Shown: piece by piece, positions 48,319-57,509 of the stretch | Layout: every line of letters starts with the position of its first letter | Position numbering within the stretch: the first letter of the stretch is position 1 | Source of the DNA: Ruminococcaceae bacterium AM07-15 | Lineage (GTDB): Bacteria > Bacillota > Clostridia > Oscillospirales > Butyricicoccaceae | Assembly: GCA_003477405.1 (NCBI GenBank) | Contig: QUDE01000017.1 | Location: 7,825 to 71,824 of the forward strand | Direction: 5' to 3' | DNA length: 64,000 nt | The notes under the pieces: model-generated | What the model was told of the DNA's origin: nothing | Seen by the model: the letters and a program-made list of their open reading frames with translations, nothing else | The model's database searches: none | Made by a program: the position numbers and the translations under genes

Positions 48319-51300
48319 CTATCGAAGCACCACATTCTGGGGAGAAAGTAGTCCGCCCAGGTTCCGGATCAATTCTTCCCCCGGCGTGATCCACAGCTCC
48401 TGCCGGGCCAGAAACCGTTTGCCGGTGTCACTGTAAAAGATGACCACCGGCGTCTGGCCCGGGCTTTGGCGCAGAAAAGCCTTGGTCTGTTCCAACAGCG
48501 GGGCATTTTCTCCGCTGAAACGAAGATACAGCCGGGGACCGGCGGGCTTCTTTTCTGCCTCTTCCTTTGTCTCCCGGACCTGAGGACGGGGCGAAGGCCC
48601 TCGGGAAGCTCCTCTCCATCCGCTGCTTCTGCTTTTGCCATGCCATTCCGCCGCACTCTGGGGGGTGAGGACGGCACACCGGTCACATACCAGCTTGGGT
48701 TCCTCATCCTCCCGGGCGGAGATGCGGCCATACACCACCAGGGCGTTGTCTTCCACAAAAGCTCCGGGTGCGCTGTCCATGGCCTTCTGGAACACCAGCA
48801 GCTCCATGCTCCCCGACCGGTCTTCCAGGGTCACATAGGCCATGGTGGTGTTGTTTTTGGTGGTTTTCAGCCTGACGGCCGAAACGATGCCTGCCAAGGT
48901 GATATACATTCCATCCCGCAGATCGCTTTCCGCTCTTCCCATGCCCTCTTCCTCTTCCGGGGCAAAGGCGGCCAGCACCTGGCCGATGGGGGTGGCCCCC
49001 ACCTGTTTCACCAGCTCTCCCTGCTCGTCCAGAGGATGGCCGGACAGATAGATGCCGGTGGTCTGCTTTTCCATGGCCAGAAGTTCCCGCTTGGGATATT
49101 CCGGGATGTCAAGCAGTTCCACTTCCGCCGCTTCTTCTTCCTGGGCCATGCCGAACAGATCGATCTGGCCTTCGATGTTCTTCCGCCGTTCGCTCACCGA
49201 AGCGTCCAGCACCTGCTCATAGACCCGCAGCAGCTGGGAGCGGCGGTGGCCGAAGCTGTCAAAGGCGCCGCAGCGGATGAGGTTTTCCAAGGCCCGTTTG
49301 TTCAGATCGGTCTCCACCATGCGGGAGCAAAAATCGCTGAACGAGCGGAAAGGTCCGCCGCTCTGCCGCTCTTTTTCCAAGGCGGCCACAAAGCTCCGGC
49401 CCACATTTTTCACCGCTGCAAGACCAAAACGGATGGTCTTGTCCCGGACGGTAAAGTCCGCCCCCGATTGGTTGATGTCCGGTGTGAGGATGGTGATGCC
49501 CATTTCCCTGCATTCCAGGATGTATTCCGACACCTTGGCGCTGTCCCCCAGCACCGAGGTGAGGAGGGCCGCCATATATTCGGTGGGATAGTGATATTTT
49601 ACATAGGCGGTCTGGTAGGACAAAACGGCATAAGACACCGCATGGGCTTTGTTGAAGGCGTAATTGGCGAAATCCAGTAGATCGTCAAAGAGCTGGGAAG
49701 CCACTTCTTCGGAAACGCCGTTGGCTACGCACCCTACAATGCCTTCTTCCTTGTTGCCGTGGATAAAGTTCTCCCGTTCGCTTTTCAGCACATCCATCTT
49801 CTTTTTGCTCATGGCCTTGCGCACCAGGTCGGCCTTTCCCAGAGAATAACCGGCCAGACGGCGGAAGATCTCCATCACCTGTTCCTGGTAAACGGTACAA
49901 CCATAAGTCACCTGCAAGATATCCCGCAGGAGGGGATGCTTGTACTGCACTTTTTCCGGATGATGCTTGCAATCGATGTAAGTGGGGATGCTGGCCATGG
50001 GGCCCGGGCGGTACAGAGCGATGGCCGCGGTGATGTCTTCAATGGAATGGGGCTTCATGGCCACCACCACCCCGCGCATCCCGGCGCTTTCCAGCTGGAA
50101 CACCCCGGAGGTCTTGCCCTGAGAGAGCATCTCATAGACCCCTTTGTCCTCATAGTCAATATTGTGCAGGTCCAGCCCCACCCCGCTTTGCTTCACCAGT
50201 TCCACGGCGTCGTGCAGGATGGTCAGGTTCCGCAGCCCCAGAAAATCCATTTTCAAAAGGCCCAGTTCTTCCAGAGTGGTCATGATGTACTGGGTGACAA
50301 CACCCTGGTCGTTTTTGGCCAGAGGCACATAGCGATGCACCGGCTCTTTGGTGATGACCACACCGGCGGCGTGGGTGGAGGCATTGCGGGGAGTTCCTTC
50401 CAGCTTCCGGGCGGTGTCCAGAAGGGTGTGCACCCGCTCGTCGCTTTCGTACAGGCTGCGCAGCTCCCGGGAGACCTTCAAAGCCTTGTCCAGGGTGATT
50501 TTCAGTTCCTGGGGCACCAGTTTGGCCACCGCATCCACTTCGGCATAGGTCATGTTCAGCGCCCGGCCGCAATCCCGCACCGCTGCCTTGGCCGCCATGG
50601 TGCCGAAAGTGATGATCTGAGCCACATGGTCTTCTCCGTATTTCTCCACCACATAGTCGATGACCTCCTGCCGCCGCACGCCGCAGAAGTCCATATCGAT
50701 ATCGGGCATGGACACCCGTTCCGGGTTCAAAAACCGTTCGAAGTACAGGTTATAGCGCATGGGGTCGATGTCGGTGATGCCCAGGCAATAGCTGACCATA
50801 CTGCCTGCGGCGCTGCCCCGACCAGGGCCCACCGGAATATCCCGGGACCGGGCAAAGCGGACGAAATCCCACACAATGAGGAAATAGTCGGTAAAGCCCA
50901 TGCGGCAGATCATATCCAGCTCGTATTCCAGACGCTCCCGATAGGAAGCATCCTTGTCGGGATAGAGACGGGCAAAGCCCTCATCGGCCAGATAACGCAG
51001 ATACCCCTCAGCGTCATAGCCTTCGGGCACATCAAAGGCCGGCAGGTGCTGCTCTGAAAAATCGAACTCCACCTGGCAGCGCTCTGCGATCTTCACTGTG
51101 TTGGAAATGGCCCCGGGGAATTTGTCCTCCGGAAAGAGCTGCGCCATTTCCTCTCCGCCTTTTAGATAGAATTCTTCCCCTTCAAAGCGCATCCGGTTGG
51201 GCTCATCCACCGTTTTTCCCGTCTGGATGCAAAGGAGCACATCCTGGCTGGAGGCATCCTCCCGCTTGAGATAGTGGGCGTCGTTGGTGGCCACCAATCC

Positions 51301-51900
51301 CACGCCCAGCTCTTTGGCCAGGCGGCACAGGCCCTCGTTGACCTTTTTCTGTTCCGGGATGCCGTGGTCCTGCACCTCGATGAAATAGTTCTCCGGGCCA
51401 AACAGATCCCGGTATTGTGTGGCCAGCTCCAGGGCACCTTCATAGTTGTCCTGGTCCAGCAGCCGGGGCACCTGCCCGGCCAGACAGGCCGACAGACAGA
51501 TCAGCCCTTCGTGGTATTCTTTCAGCAAATCCCAGTCCACCCGGGGCTTGTTGTAAAACCCCTGGAGGAAGCCCTGGCTCACCAGATAGATCAGGTTTTC
51601 ATACCCTTTCTGGTTTTGGCACAAAAGCACCAGGTGATAGGCTTCCCCGTCCAGTTCGGCTGTTTTGTCAAAGCGGCTGCGAGGCGCCACATAGACCTCG
51701 CAGCCGATGATGGGATGGACCCCTTCCGCCTTGCAGGCTTTATAAAAATCAATGCACCCGTACATCACCCCGTGATCGGTGACGGCCAGGGACTGCTGTC
51801 CCAGCTCCTTGGCTCTGCGGGGCAGTTCCGCCACAGGGCAGGCGCCGTCCAACAGGCTGAACACGCTGTGCACATGCAAATGGACAAAATCAATGGCCAT
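48319..51900 (-). CDS. dnaE: DNA polymerase III alpha subunit (DnaE)
   Basis: The 1193-residue DnaE type (not PolC). Order: PHP domain (HLHVHSVFSLLDG; intact metal His residues), palm and fingers (PGRGSAAGSMVSYCLGITDI, PDIDMDF), (HhH)2 near 800-880, and a C-terminal OB fold (VSAVRLKTTKNNTTMAYVTL). In Firmicutes it acts with PolC in lagging-strand or repair synthesis. ATG 51900 with GGGAG 11 bp upstream is chosen; a TTG 18 bp earlier is possible. It is 33 bp after whiA. Confidence 0.97.
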   Translation of the reverse strand: MAIDFVHLHVHSVFSLLDGACPVAELPRRAKELGQQSLAVTDHGVMYGCIDFYKACKAEGVHPIIGCEVYVAPRSRFDKTAELDGEAYHLVLLCQNQKGYENLIYLVSQGFLQGFYNKPRVDWDLLKEYHEGLICLSACLAGQVPRLLDQDNYEGALELATQYRDLFGPENYFIEVQDHGIPEQKKVNEGLCRLAKELGVGLVATNDAHYLKREDASSQDVLLCIQTGKTVDEPNRMRFEGEEFYLKGGEEMAQLFPEDKFPGAISNTVKIAERCQVEFDFSEQHLPAFDVPEGYDAEGYLRYLADEGFARLYPDKDASYRERLEYELDMICRMGFTDYFLIVWDFVRFARSRDIPVGPGRGSAAGSMVSYCLGITDIDPMRYNLYFERFLNPERVSMPDIDMDFCGVRRQEVIDYVVEKYGEDHVAQIITFGTMAAKAAVRDCGRALNMTYAEVDAVAKLVPQELKITLDKALKVSRELRSLYESDERVHTLLDTARKLEGTPRNASTHAAGVVITKEPVHRYVPLAKNDQGVVTQYIMTTLEELGLLKMDFLGLRNLTILHDAVELVKQSGVGLDLHNIDYEDKGVYEMLSQGKTSGVFQLESAGMRGVVVAMKPHSIEDITAAIALYRPGPMASIPTYIDCKHHPEKVQYKHPLLRDILQVTYGCTVYQEQVMEIFRRLAGYSLGKADLVRKAMSKKKMDVLKSERENFIHGNKEEGIVGCVANGVSEEVASQLFDDLLDFANYAFNKAHAVSYAVLSYQTAYVKYHYPTEYMAALLTSVLGDSAKVSEYILECREMGITILTPDINQSGADFTVRDKTIRFGLAAVKNVGRSFVAALEKERQSGGPFRSFSDFCSRMVETDLNKRALENLIRCGAFDSFGHRRSQLLRVYEQVLDASVSERRKNIEGQIDLFGMAQEEEAAEVELLDIPEYPKRELLAMEKQTTGIYLSGHPLDEQGELVKQVGATPIGQVLAAFAPEEEEGMGRAESDLRDGMYITLAGIVSAVRLKTTKNNTTMAYVTLEDRSGSMELLVFQKAMDSAPGAFVEDNALVVYGRISAREDEEPKLVCDRCAVLTPQSAAEWHGKSRSSGWRGASRGPSPRPQVRETKEEAEKKPAGPRLYLRFSGENAPLLEQTKAFLRQSPGQTPVVIFYSDTGKRFLARQELWITPGEELIRNLGGLLSPQNVVLR

Positions 51901-51933
51901 AGTATCTTTATCTCCCAATTCCTTTGCCTTTTC

Positions 51934-52824
51934 TCAATCTTCCAATTTGGCCGCCAGCTGCTCCAGCTTCCGCAGTCGGTTGTTCAGCCCCGGTTTGGAA
52001 AGGGGCGGATCAAAATGCTGCAAAAGCTCGGCGAGGGACTCTTCCGGATGCTCCAGACGCACCCGGGCGGTCTCCCTCAGGCTTTCGGGCAGCTGCTCCA
52101 GCTGGCCCGCTTTTTCCAATTTGCCAATGGCATGACACTGGCGGGCGGCGGCTTCCACTGTCTTTCCCAGATTGGCCGTCTCGCAGTTGACCTTCCGGTT
52201 GATGTTGTTGCGGAAATCCTTTTCCACTTTCCGCAGCCGGAAATCCATGGCGGCCCCCGGGGCCCCCATGCGGCCGATGATATCTTCAATCACATTGCTG
52301 TCTTTGTAGTAAAGCACAAAATTTCCCCGGCGGGAAACAAATCCGCAGCTAAGGCCCATTTCTTCCAACAGAAGCACCGTCTGCCGGGCCACATTGTAAT
52401 GGGAGGTCACCAGTTCCAGGTGATACCCCCGCCCGGGAGCCGACACATACCCGCCGGTGAGAAAAGCCCCCCGAAGGAAGGCGATGCGGCAGCAGTCCTC
52501 CTCCACCACCGCCCGGTTGAGATGAAGGGCGGTCCCTTCAAATTCATACCCAAAGGCGGAAAAAACCCGCCGCAAAGAAGGCGGGTCTTCCAAAACCAAG
52601 GCGTTGGTCCCATCGGGCCGGGGAGAGATCTCCACACCGGCACACCGGCGGAGAAGCTGCCGTACTCTCCCCCGCACCGCCGCCAGGTCACTGTGTACCC
52701 GCAGGCGGCTTTGGGAGAAAACCGCGGCAAAGAGCAGCATCCCATAACACTCCGCCCGGGCGCAGCAATCCTTGCCCGGCCCCAGGCGGCAAAGTTCTTC
52801 TTTGATCTGTTGTGTAAAGGACAT
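51934..52824 (-). CDS. whiA: DNA-binding protein WhiA
   Basis: A 296-residue WhiA with an N-terminal LAGLIDADG-like part (FLRGAFLTGGYVSAPGRGYH) and a C-terminal HTH (ARVRLEHPEESLAELLQHFD, then LSKPGLNNRLRKLEQL). In Actinobacteria it controls sporulation; in Bacillus it influences chromosome segregation and cell division. It follows yvcK by 1 bp, its usual neighbour. Confidence 0.95.
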   Translation of the reverse strand: MSFTQQIKEELCRLGPGKDCCARAECYGMLLFAAVFSQSRLRVHSDLAAVRGRVRQLLRRCAGVEISPRPDGTNALVLEDPPSLRRVFSAFGYEFEGTALHLNRAVVEEDCCRIAFLRGAFLTGGYVSAPGRGYHLELVTSHYNVARQTVLLLEEMGLSCGFVSRRGNFVLYYKDSNVIEDIIGRMGAPGAAMDFRLRKVEKDFRNNINRKVNCETANLGKTVEAAARQCHAIGKLEKAGQLEQLPESLRETARVRLEHPEESLAELLQHFDPPLSKPGLNNRLRKLEQLAAKLED

Positions 52825-52825
52825 C

Positions 52826-53884
52826 TTATTCCTCCTGCCGCAGCATCAATTCGTCATAATAGCGCAGCACTTGCTGCCGGGGCGCCAGCCGGGCGGCGGT
52901 CTTCATCACCGCATAGGCCAGGCGCAATGGGTCATGGCGGACAAAGTGAGCGTCCCGGGACAAAATGGATTCCCCCGTCAGCTCCACTCCCATCTGCCGG
53001 AATTCCCGCGGGTCGGGCCACAGCTGCCGGGCGCTTTCACCGGCGTATTTTTCCAGCAGCCGGCGGGCCACCCGGTCGGTGTTATACAGGCACACATCGG
53101 CTTTGCCGCCGTGGCTCATCAAAGCCTTGAGATGATCCGAAGCACTGTACCCCTCGGTCTCGCCGTCCTGGGTCATGATGTTGAGAATGTAGATTTTCAG
53201 TCCCTGAGAACGGCGGATGGCCTCCGACACTCCATCCACCAACAGGTTGGGGATAATGCTGGTGTAAAGACTCCCTGGCCCCAGAATAATCAGATCGGCC
53301 TCATCAATGGCCTTGATGACTTCCGGCAAGGCCTTGGCCCCCTCCGGCCTGAGCCCTACCTTCTGGATCACCAGATTGTTCTGCTTTTTGGCCTTGGTGA
53401 TGGCGGTCTCCCCCGTGACGCAGGAGCCGTCTTCAAACTGGGCACACAGGCTCACATTGCTGGTAGTCACCGGCAAGACCTGGCCTGTAACCGCCAGAAA
53501 ATCATTCATCCGGGCCACGGCGGTGCGGAAGGAGCCGCACACCCCATTGAGGGCCAGCAGAAACAGATTGCCAAAGCTCTGGCCTTTGAGGGAACCTTCG
53601 GGAAAGCGGTAATTGAGCAGTTCGTTCATGGCGTCGCTGGTGTTGGCCAGCGCCAGCAGGCAGTTGCGGATATCTCCCGGCGGGAGCATCCCGTACTCGT
53701 CCCGCAAAACGCCGCTGCCGCCGCCATCATCGGTGACGGTGACGATGGCGGTAATGTTGTCGGTGTATTCTTTCAGCCCCAGGAGCAGCGTGGAAAGGCC
53801 GGTACCTCCGCCGATGGCCGCCACCTTGCGTCCCGCCGCCCGGGCGGCCCGCAACAGATCATGGGGCACTTGGTTTTGCAGCAT
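52826..53884 (-). CDS. yvcK: Gluconeogenesis factor YvcK (GlmR-type)
   Basis: A 352-residue protein with VAAIGGGTGLSTLLLGLK and DDGGGSGVLRDEYGMLPPGD, the UDP-sugar-binding motifs of the YvcK/CofD fold. In B. subtilis it binds UDP-GlcNAc and stimulates GlmS, balancing carbon into the cell wall. Long N-terminal extension of about 18 residues. It sits 12 bp after rapZ and 1 bp before whiA, a highly conserved cluster. Confidence 0.95.
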   Translation of the reverse strand: MLQNQVPHDLLRAARAAGRKVAAIGGGTGLSTLLLGLKEYTDNITAIVTVTDDGGGSGVLRDEYGMLPPGDIRNCLLALANTSDAMNELLNYRFPEGSLKGQSFGNLFLLALNGVCGSFRTAVARMNDFLAVTGQVLPVTTSNVSLCAQFEDGSCVTGETAITKAKKQNNLVIQKVGLRPEGAKALPEVIKAIDEADLIILGPGSLYTSIIPNLLVDGVSEAIRRSQGLKIYILNIMTQDGETEGYSASDHLKALMSHGGKADVCLYNTDRVARRLLEKYAGESARQLWPDPREFRQMGVELTGESILSRDAHFVRHDPLRLAYAVMKTAARLAPRQQVLRYYDELMLRQEE

Positions 53885-53896
53885 ACCACCGGCCTC

Positions 53897-54757
53897 CTAG
53901 TGCTTTTTCACATCCCGATGGCGCACGGTCACATTCCGGGCATGCTTGCCCAGCAACTGGCCCAGATGCCGGGCCACCGACACCGAACGATGCTGACCAC
54001 CGGTGCAGCCGATGGAAACCACCAGGCTCATCTTCCCCTCTTCGATATACCGGGGAATGAGAAATTCCAACAGCGAACAAACCCGCTCACAGAAATCCTC
54101 TGCCGCCGGGTCGGAAAACACATAGTCAAACACATCCTGATCCAGGCCGGTTTTGTCTTTCAGTTCCGGCACATAGTAAGGATTCTTCAGAAAGCGCACA
54201 TCAAACACCATGTCCGACTCCCCGGGCATTCCGTGTTTGAAGCCAAAGGAGCCGATGGAAATGACCATGTTGCCCCCTTCTTCCCCACCGGCAAACAAAC
54301 TCACCAGATAGGCCCGGAAATCGGCGGGAAGCAAGGCGCTGGTGTCGATCATAAAATCCGCCCGGCGGCGAATGGGTTCCAGCACCCGCCGCTCCTGATG
54401 CAGGGCCTGTTCCAGATCCATGTCCGCCGTCTGCAAAGGATGACGCCGGCGGCTTTCCTTGTGCCGGTTGGTCAAAATGGCGTTGCGGGCGTCGAGAAAC
54501 AGGATCCGGTAGGAAAAATCCGGCCCTCTGGCATCGTCCAGTTCCTGACACAGCTCCTCAAAGCCGTCACCGCTGCGGGCATCCACCACCAGGGCCACCC
54601 GGTCGAATTGCTCCCGGCTTTTTTCAAACAGCTGAATAAACCGGGGAATGAGGGAAACCGGCATATTGTCAATGCAGTAATATCCGATATCTTCCAGCAC
54701 ATCCACCGCCATGCTCTTGCCTGCACCGGCCATGCCCGATATGATCAAACATTCCAT
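53897..54757 (-). CDS. rapZ: RNase adapter / nucleotide-binding protein RapZ (YvcJ)
   Basis: A 286-residue P-loop protein: ISGMAGAGKSMAVDVLEDIG (Walker A GMAGAGKS) and GCTGGQHRSVSVARHL at the C-terminus. RapZ in E. coli links GlcN6P level to glmS sRNA decay; in Bacillus YvcJ is a GTP/ATP-binding protein needed for competence. ATG 54757 is used because the family starts here; an earlier GTG is possible. It is 40 bp after murB. Confidence 0.95.
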   Translation of the reverse strand: MECLIISGMAGAGKSMAVDVLEDIGYYCIDNMPVSLIPRFIQLFEKSREQFDRVALVVDARSGDGFEELCQELDDARGPDFSYRILFLDARNAILTNRHKESRRRHPLQTADMDLEQALHQERRVLEPIRRRADFMIDTSALLPADFRAYLVSLFAGGEEGGNMVISIGSFGFKHGMPGESDMVFDVRFLKNPYYVPELKDKTGLDQDVFDYVFSDPAAEDFCERVCSLLEFLIPRYIEEGKMSLVVSIGCTGGQHRSVSVARHLGQLLGKHARNVTVRHRDVKKH

Positions 54758-54797
54758 GAAAAGCCACACTCCTTTCCAGACATCGTCTCGGCGGTCG

Positions 54798-55718
54798 TTA
54801 CCGCCGGTGGGTCACCACCCGCACTTCTCTTTCCAGAGAAACGCCGGTCTTTTCCAGCACCACTTCCTCAATGTGCTCCATCAAAGCGATCACATCGGAT
54901 GCAGTGGCCTTGCCGGTGTTGACGATGAATCCGGCATGCTTGGGAGAAACCATGGCTCCCCCGATCTGATATCCCTTCAGGCCGCACTGCTCGATCAGTT
55001 CCCCGGCATAGTGGCCTTCGGGGCGCTTATAGACGCTGCCGGCGGAAGGCTGATCCAACGGCTGCTTCTCCCGGCGGCGGGCGGCGTAATCGCTCATCTT
55101 CTCCTGAATTTCCTTCTGGTCTCCCGGCTGGAGCTTGAACTCGGTGTAAAGCACCACATTTCCCGGCTTCTCCTTAAACAGGCTGGTGCGATAACCAAAC
55201 AGATGATCCTGAGGCGCCAGCATATGGAGCTTGGCATTTGCGTCCATATAGCAGGTACGCTGCACCAGATTCCCCACTTCTCCGCCGTAGGCCCCGGCGT
55301 TCATGCACAGAGCACCGCCCACGGTGCCGGGAATCCCCTGGGCAAATTCCAGCCCGGTGAGGCCGTTCTGGGCCGCCACCGTGGCCACCTGGGACAGAAG
55401 TGCTCCGGCTTCCGCCCGGATCACCCCGTCGTCATCCACATAAATGCCCCCATAATTGGGCACCGTCTTGATCACCAGTCCCTTGTATCCCTCATCGGGG
55501 AAAATCAGATTGGAGCCATTGCCCATGACCATGCAGCGGAAGTTGTTCTTTCCCGCCAGATAAACCAGGCTCACCAGCTCCCGGATATCCCGGGGCTGGG
55601 CCAGCATGGCGGCGGGGCCGCCCACCTGCATGGTGGTGTGACGGCTCATGGGTTCATCCCAATAGATCTTGATATCTTCTTTTTCAGCGGCTTGGCTCAA
55701 GGAATTGTTCTGTTCCAT
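54798..55718 (-). CDS. murB: UDP-N-acetylenolpyruvoylglucosamine reductase
   Basis: FAD enzyme making UDP-MurNAc for peptidoglycan. The 306-residue protein has NFRCMVMGNGSNLIF (FAD phosphate site), GIPGTVGGALCMNAGAYGGE (FAD), and SAGSVYKRPEGHYAGELIEQ with the active-site Ser and Glu, type IIb as usual in Firmicutes. GGGAGG precedes ATG. First gene of the murB-rapZ-yvcK-whiA-dnaE-pcrA run, with an extended -10 promoter at 55753. Confidence 0.96.
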   Translation of the reverse strand: MEQNNSLSQAAEKEDIKIYWDEPMSRHTTMQVGGPAAMLAQPRDIRELVSLVYLAGKNNFRCMVMGNGSNLIFPDEGYKGLVIKTVPNYGGIYVDDDGVIRAEAGALLSQVATVAAQNGLTGLEFAQGIPGTVGGALCMNAGAYGGEVGNLVQRTCYMDANAKLHMLAPQDHLFGYRTSLFKEKPGNVVLYTEFKLQPGDQKEIQEKMSDYAARRREKQPLDQPSAGSVYKRPEGHYAGELIEQCGLKGYQIGGAMVSPKHAGFIVNTGKATASDVIALMEHIEEVVLEKTGVSLEREVRVVTHRR

Positions 55719-55752
55719 AGTGTCCTCCCAATGCGCACAATATTCTACTATA

Positions 55753-55761
55753 ATTATAGCA
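55753..55761 (-). promoter_or_regulatory. Extended -10 promoter of the murB operon
   Basis: Minus-strand TGCTATAAT, an extended -10 without a clear -35. It lies just past the hairpin CCCCTCTCCA/TGGAGAGGGG (55766-55792). Confidence 0.6.
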
Positions 55762-55765
55762 CAAA

Positions 55766-55792
55766 CCCCTCTCCATTGGTAGTGGAGAGGGG
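55766..55792. other. Inverted repeat upstream of the murB promoter
   Basis: A perfect 10-bp stem (CCCCTCTCCA/TGGAGAGGGG) with a 7-nt loop, abutting the murB -10 region. It may be a second terminator for hprK or a regulator site over the -35. Confidence 0.5.
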
Positions 55793-55814
55793 AGATTTCT
55801 CCCGCCCACGGGAA

Positions 55815-55844
55815 AGAAAAAGGGCGGACATCCGGTCCGCCCTT
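55815..55844 (-). terminator. Terminator after hprK
   Basis: AAGGGCGGAC-CGGAT-GTCCGCCCTT followed by TTTCTTT on the minus strand, 14 bp past the stop. Confidence 0.9.
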
Positions 55845-55857
55845 GGGCAGGTGTGAT

Positions 55858-56808
55858 TTAATCGTTTTCTTCCGGGTTCTGCTGGGCCAGCATGGTGCGG
55901 TACAGCTTATCGCTCAGCTCTTTGGCGGCGTTGTGACCCATGCGCTTGTTCCGGTTGTTCATGGCGGCCACTTCCAGAATCACCGCCAGATTCCGCCCAG
56001 GATGCACCGGAATGGTCAGGGCCGGCACCTTGATATCCAGAATGGTCATGGTCTCTTCGTCCACACCCAGCCGGTCATAGGGCTTGCCGTCCTCCCATTT
56101 TTCCAGACGCACCACCAGATCCACTCGCTCGGTGGGCTTCACCGAGCCCATACCGAAGATGCGGCGCACATCGATGATACCGATGCCACGCAGCTCGATA
56201 AAATAGCGGATCATTTCCGGCGCCGAACCGACCAGCGTCTTGGCCGACACCTTTTTGATGTCCACGGCGTCATCGGCGATGAGCCGGTGGCCACGCTTGA
56301 CCAGCTCAATGGCGGTCTCGCTTTTGCCGATGCCGCTGCCGCCCAGCAGCAGAATGCCTTCGCCGTATACTTCTACCAGCACGCCGTGAAGGGTGGTGGT
56401 GGGTCCCAGGTGCACATGGAGGGAAGAGGTCATGGCGGCCATCAGGTCGGTGGTGTATTCCCCGGAACCGGCCACCGGCACGCCGTATTTTTCGGCCATG
56501 GCCAGACACTCGGGGAAGGGTTCATAATCCCGGGCAAAAATGAGCAAGGGGATCTTCTTTTCAAACAGCAGCTCAAAGACCCTCTCCCGCTGGTGGGAAT
56601 CCAGCCCCTGCAAAAAGGCCCACTCCACTTTTCCCAGCACCTGGATGCTGCCGGCATCAAAATGATCGTAAAAGCCCACCAGCTGCAGGCCCGGACGGTA
56701 CACATCCATGCTGGTCACATGGGACTCCAGACAGCCCGCCGGAGCATAAAACAGATTCAAATGAAATTCATCGATGATCTGATGCAATTTGACAAAGGGT
56801 TTCTCCAT
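55858..56808 (-). CDS. hprK: HPr kinase/phosphorylase
   Basis: Phosphorylates HPr (or the Crh-like protein) on Ser46 and reverses it, controlling carbon catabolite repression. The 316-residue protein has Walker A GGSGIGKS (156-163) and the family signature ELRGIGIIDVRRIFGMGSVK. ATG 56808 with AGGAGG is chosen; the frame extends upstream but lacks a start signal. Promoter TTGCCA-17-TATAAT at 56861-56889. Usually hprK is followed by lgt; here it precedes murB. Confidence 0.96.
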   Translation of the reverse strand: MEKPFVKLHQIIDEFHLNLFYAPAGCLESHVTSMDVYRPGLQLVGFYDHFDAGSIQVLGKVEWAFLQGLDSHQRERVFELLFEKKIPLLIFARDYEPFPECLAMAEKYGVPVAGSGEYTTDLMAAMTSSLHVHLGPTTTLHGVLVEVYGEGILLLGGSGIGKSETAIELVKRGHRLIADDAVDIKKVSAKTLVGSAPEMIRYFIELRGIGIIDVRRIFGMGSVKPTERVDLVVRLEKWEDGKPYDRLGVDEETMTILDIKVPALTIPVHPGRNLAVILEVAAMNNRNKRMGHNAAKELSDKLYRTMLAQQNPEEND

Positions 56809-56860
56809 CGTCAAAAACCTCCTTTTAAAATCGGCCACGCGGCCTGTCCTTGCTGTTTCC

Positions 56861-56889
56861 ATTATAGGGGATGGAATAAAATTTGGCAA
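56861..56889 (-). promoter_or_regulatory. Promoter of hprK
   Basis: Minus-strand TTGCCA (56884-56889), 17 bp, TATAAT (56861-56866). Confidence 0.8.
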
Positions 56890-56914
56890 CAGAATGATTT
56901 TTTTCGAATAATCC

Positions 56915-56943
56915 TTGATTTTGAAAAACAGTTGTGGTAATAT
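56915..56943 (+). promoter_or_regulatory. Promoter of rpmB
   Basis: TTGATT (56915-56920), 17 bp, TAATAT (56938-56943), divergent from the hprK promoter. Confidence 0.7.
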
Positions 56944-56989
56944 AGCTTGTGTCGCTTTGTAGCTTATGGGTAAAGGAGGTGCAGAGAAA

Positions 56990-57178
56990 ATGGCAAAGTG
57001 TGATATTTGCGGCAAGGGCGTCAGCTTCGGCATCAAAGTCTCCCATTCACACAGAAGATCGAACCGGACCTGGAAGCCGAATGTGAAGCGTGTAAAAGTG
57101 CTGATCAACGGCACTCCCAGCCATGTCAATGTCTGTACCCGGTGCCTTCGTTCCGGCAAGGTCACTAGAGCTATCTAA
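56990..57178 (+). CDS. rpmB: 50S ribosomal protein L28
   Basis: A 62-residue L28: MAKCDICGKGVSFGIKVSHS, RRSNRTWKPNVKRVK and CTRCLRSGKVTRAI, with the two Cys pairs of the zinc-binding (C+) form. AAAGGAGGTG precedes the ATG. Terminated by a clear hairpin. Confidence 0.97.
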   Translation: MAKCDICGKGVSFGIKVSHSHRRSNRTWKPNVKRVKVLINGTPSHVNVCTRCLRSGKVTRAI

Positions 57179-57208
57179 GACCTTTCCCTGGAATATGTGT
57201 GAAACATC

Positions 57209-57240
57209 AAACCCTCTGCTTTGGCAGAGGGTTTTTGATT
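57209..57240 (+). terminator. Terminator after rpmB
   Basis: AACCCTCTGC-TTTG-GCAGAGGGTT followed by TTTGATTT. Confidence 0.92.
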
Positions 57241-57258
57241 TCCCTTTCTTTGTTATAC

Positions 57259-57509
57259 ACAAACAGCCTGTCCGGAAAACCGGCCAGGCTGTTTGTTTAT
57301 CGAAAAATTTCTGCTGTATGAGTGATCCTTTCGCTGGATTTTAATCAATCCGCGAAAAGCCGCGACCTGTGCGTGGCTTTTTGCACCTCTCAAGGGGCCA
57401 GTGTGCGCCGAAGGCGTGCATGCAGCTCCTTGCAAAAACTCGAAAAAGTGGCCAAAGCCACTTTTTCGACACGCTCAGCCTGCCCGGTTTTCCGGACAGG
57501 CTTTTTCTT
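57259..57509. repeat. Intergenic element bounded by inverted near-identical hairpins
   Basis: AGCCTGTCCGGAAAACCGG near the left end reappears exactly as its reverse complement (CCGGTTTTCCGGACAGGCT, near 57482-57500), each inside its own hairpin. Between them lie further hairpins, including CGAAAAAGTGGC-CAAA-GCCACTTTTTCG. No ORF with start signals was found. The structure resembles a miniature inverted-repeat element or a mobile intergenic repeat; the right hairpin with TTTTTC also acts as a terminator-like end on plus. Confidence 0.6.

Noticed and set aside
52772..54922. A 716-residue frame on plus opposite whiA, yvcK and rapZ
   Set aside because: Antisense shadow of three conserved genes; rich in Gln, His and Pro as expected for that.
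55858..57165. HprK with a 119-residue N-terminal extension
   Set aside because: The extension is the antisense of rpmB and the intergenic region; the ATG at 56808 has AGGAGG and matches the family start.
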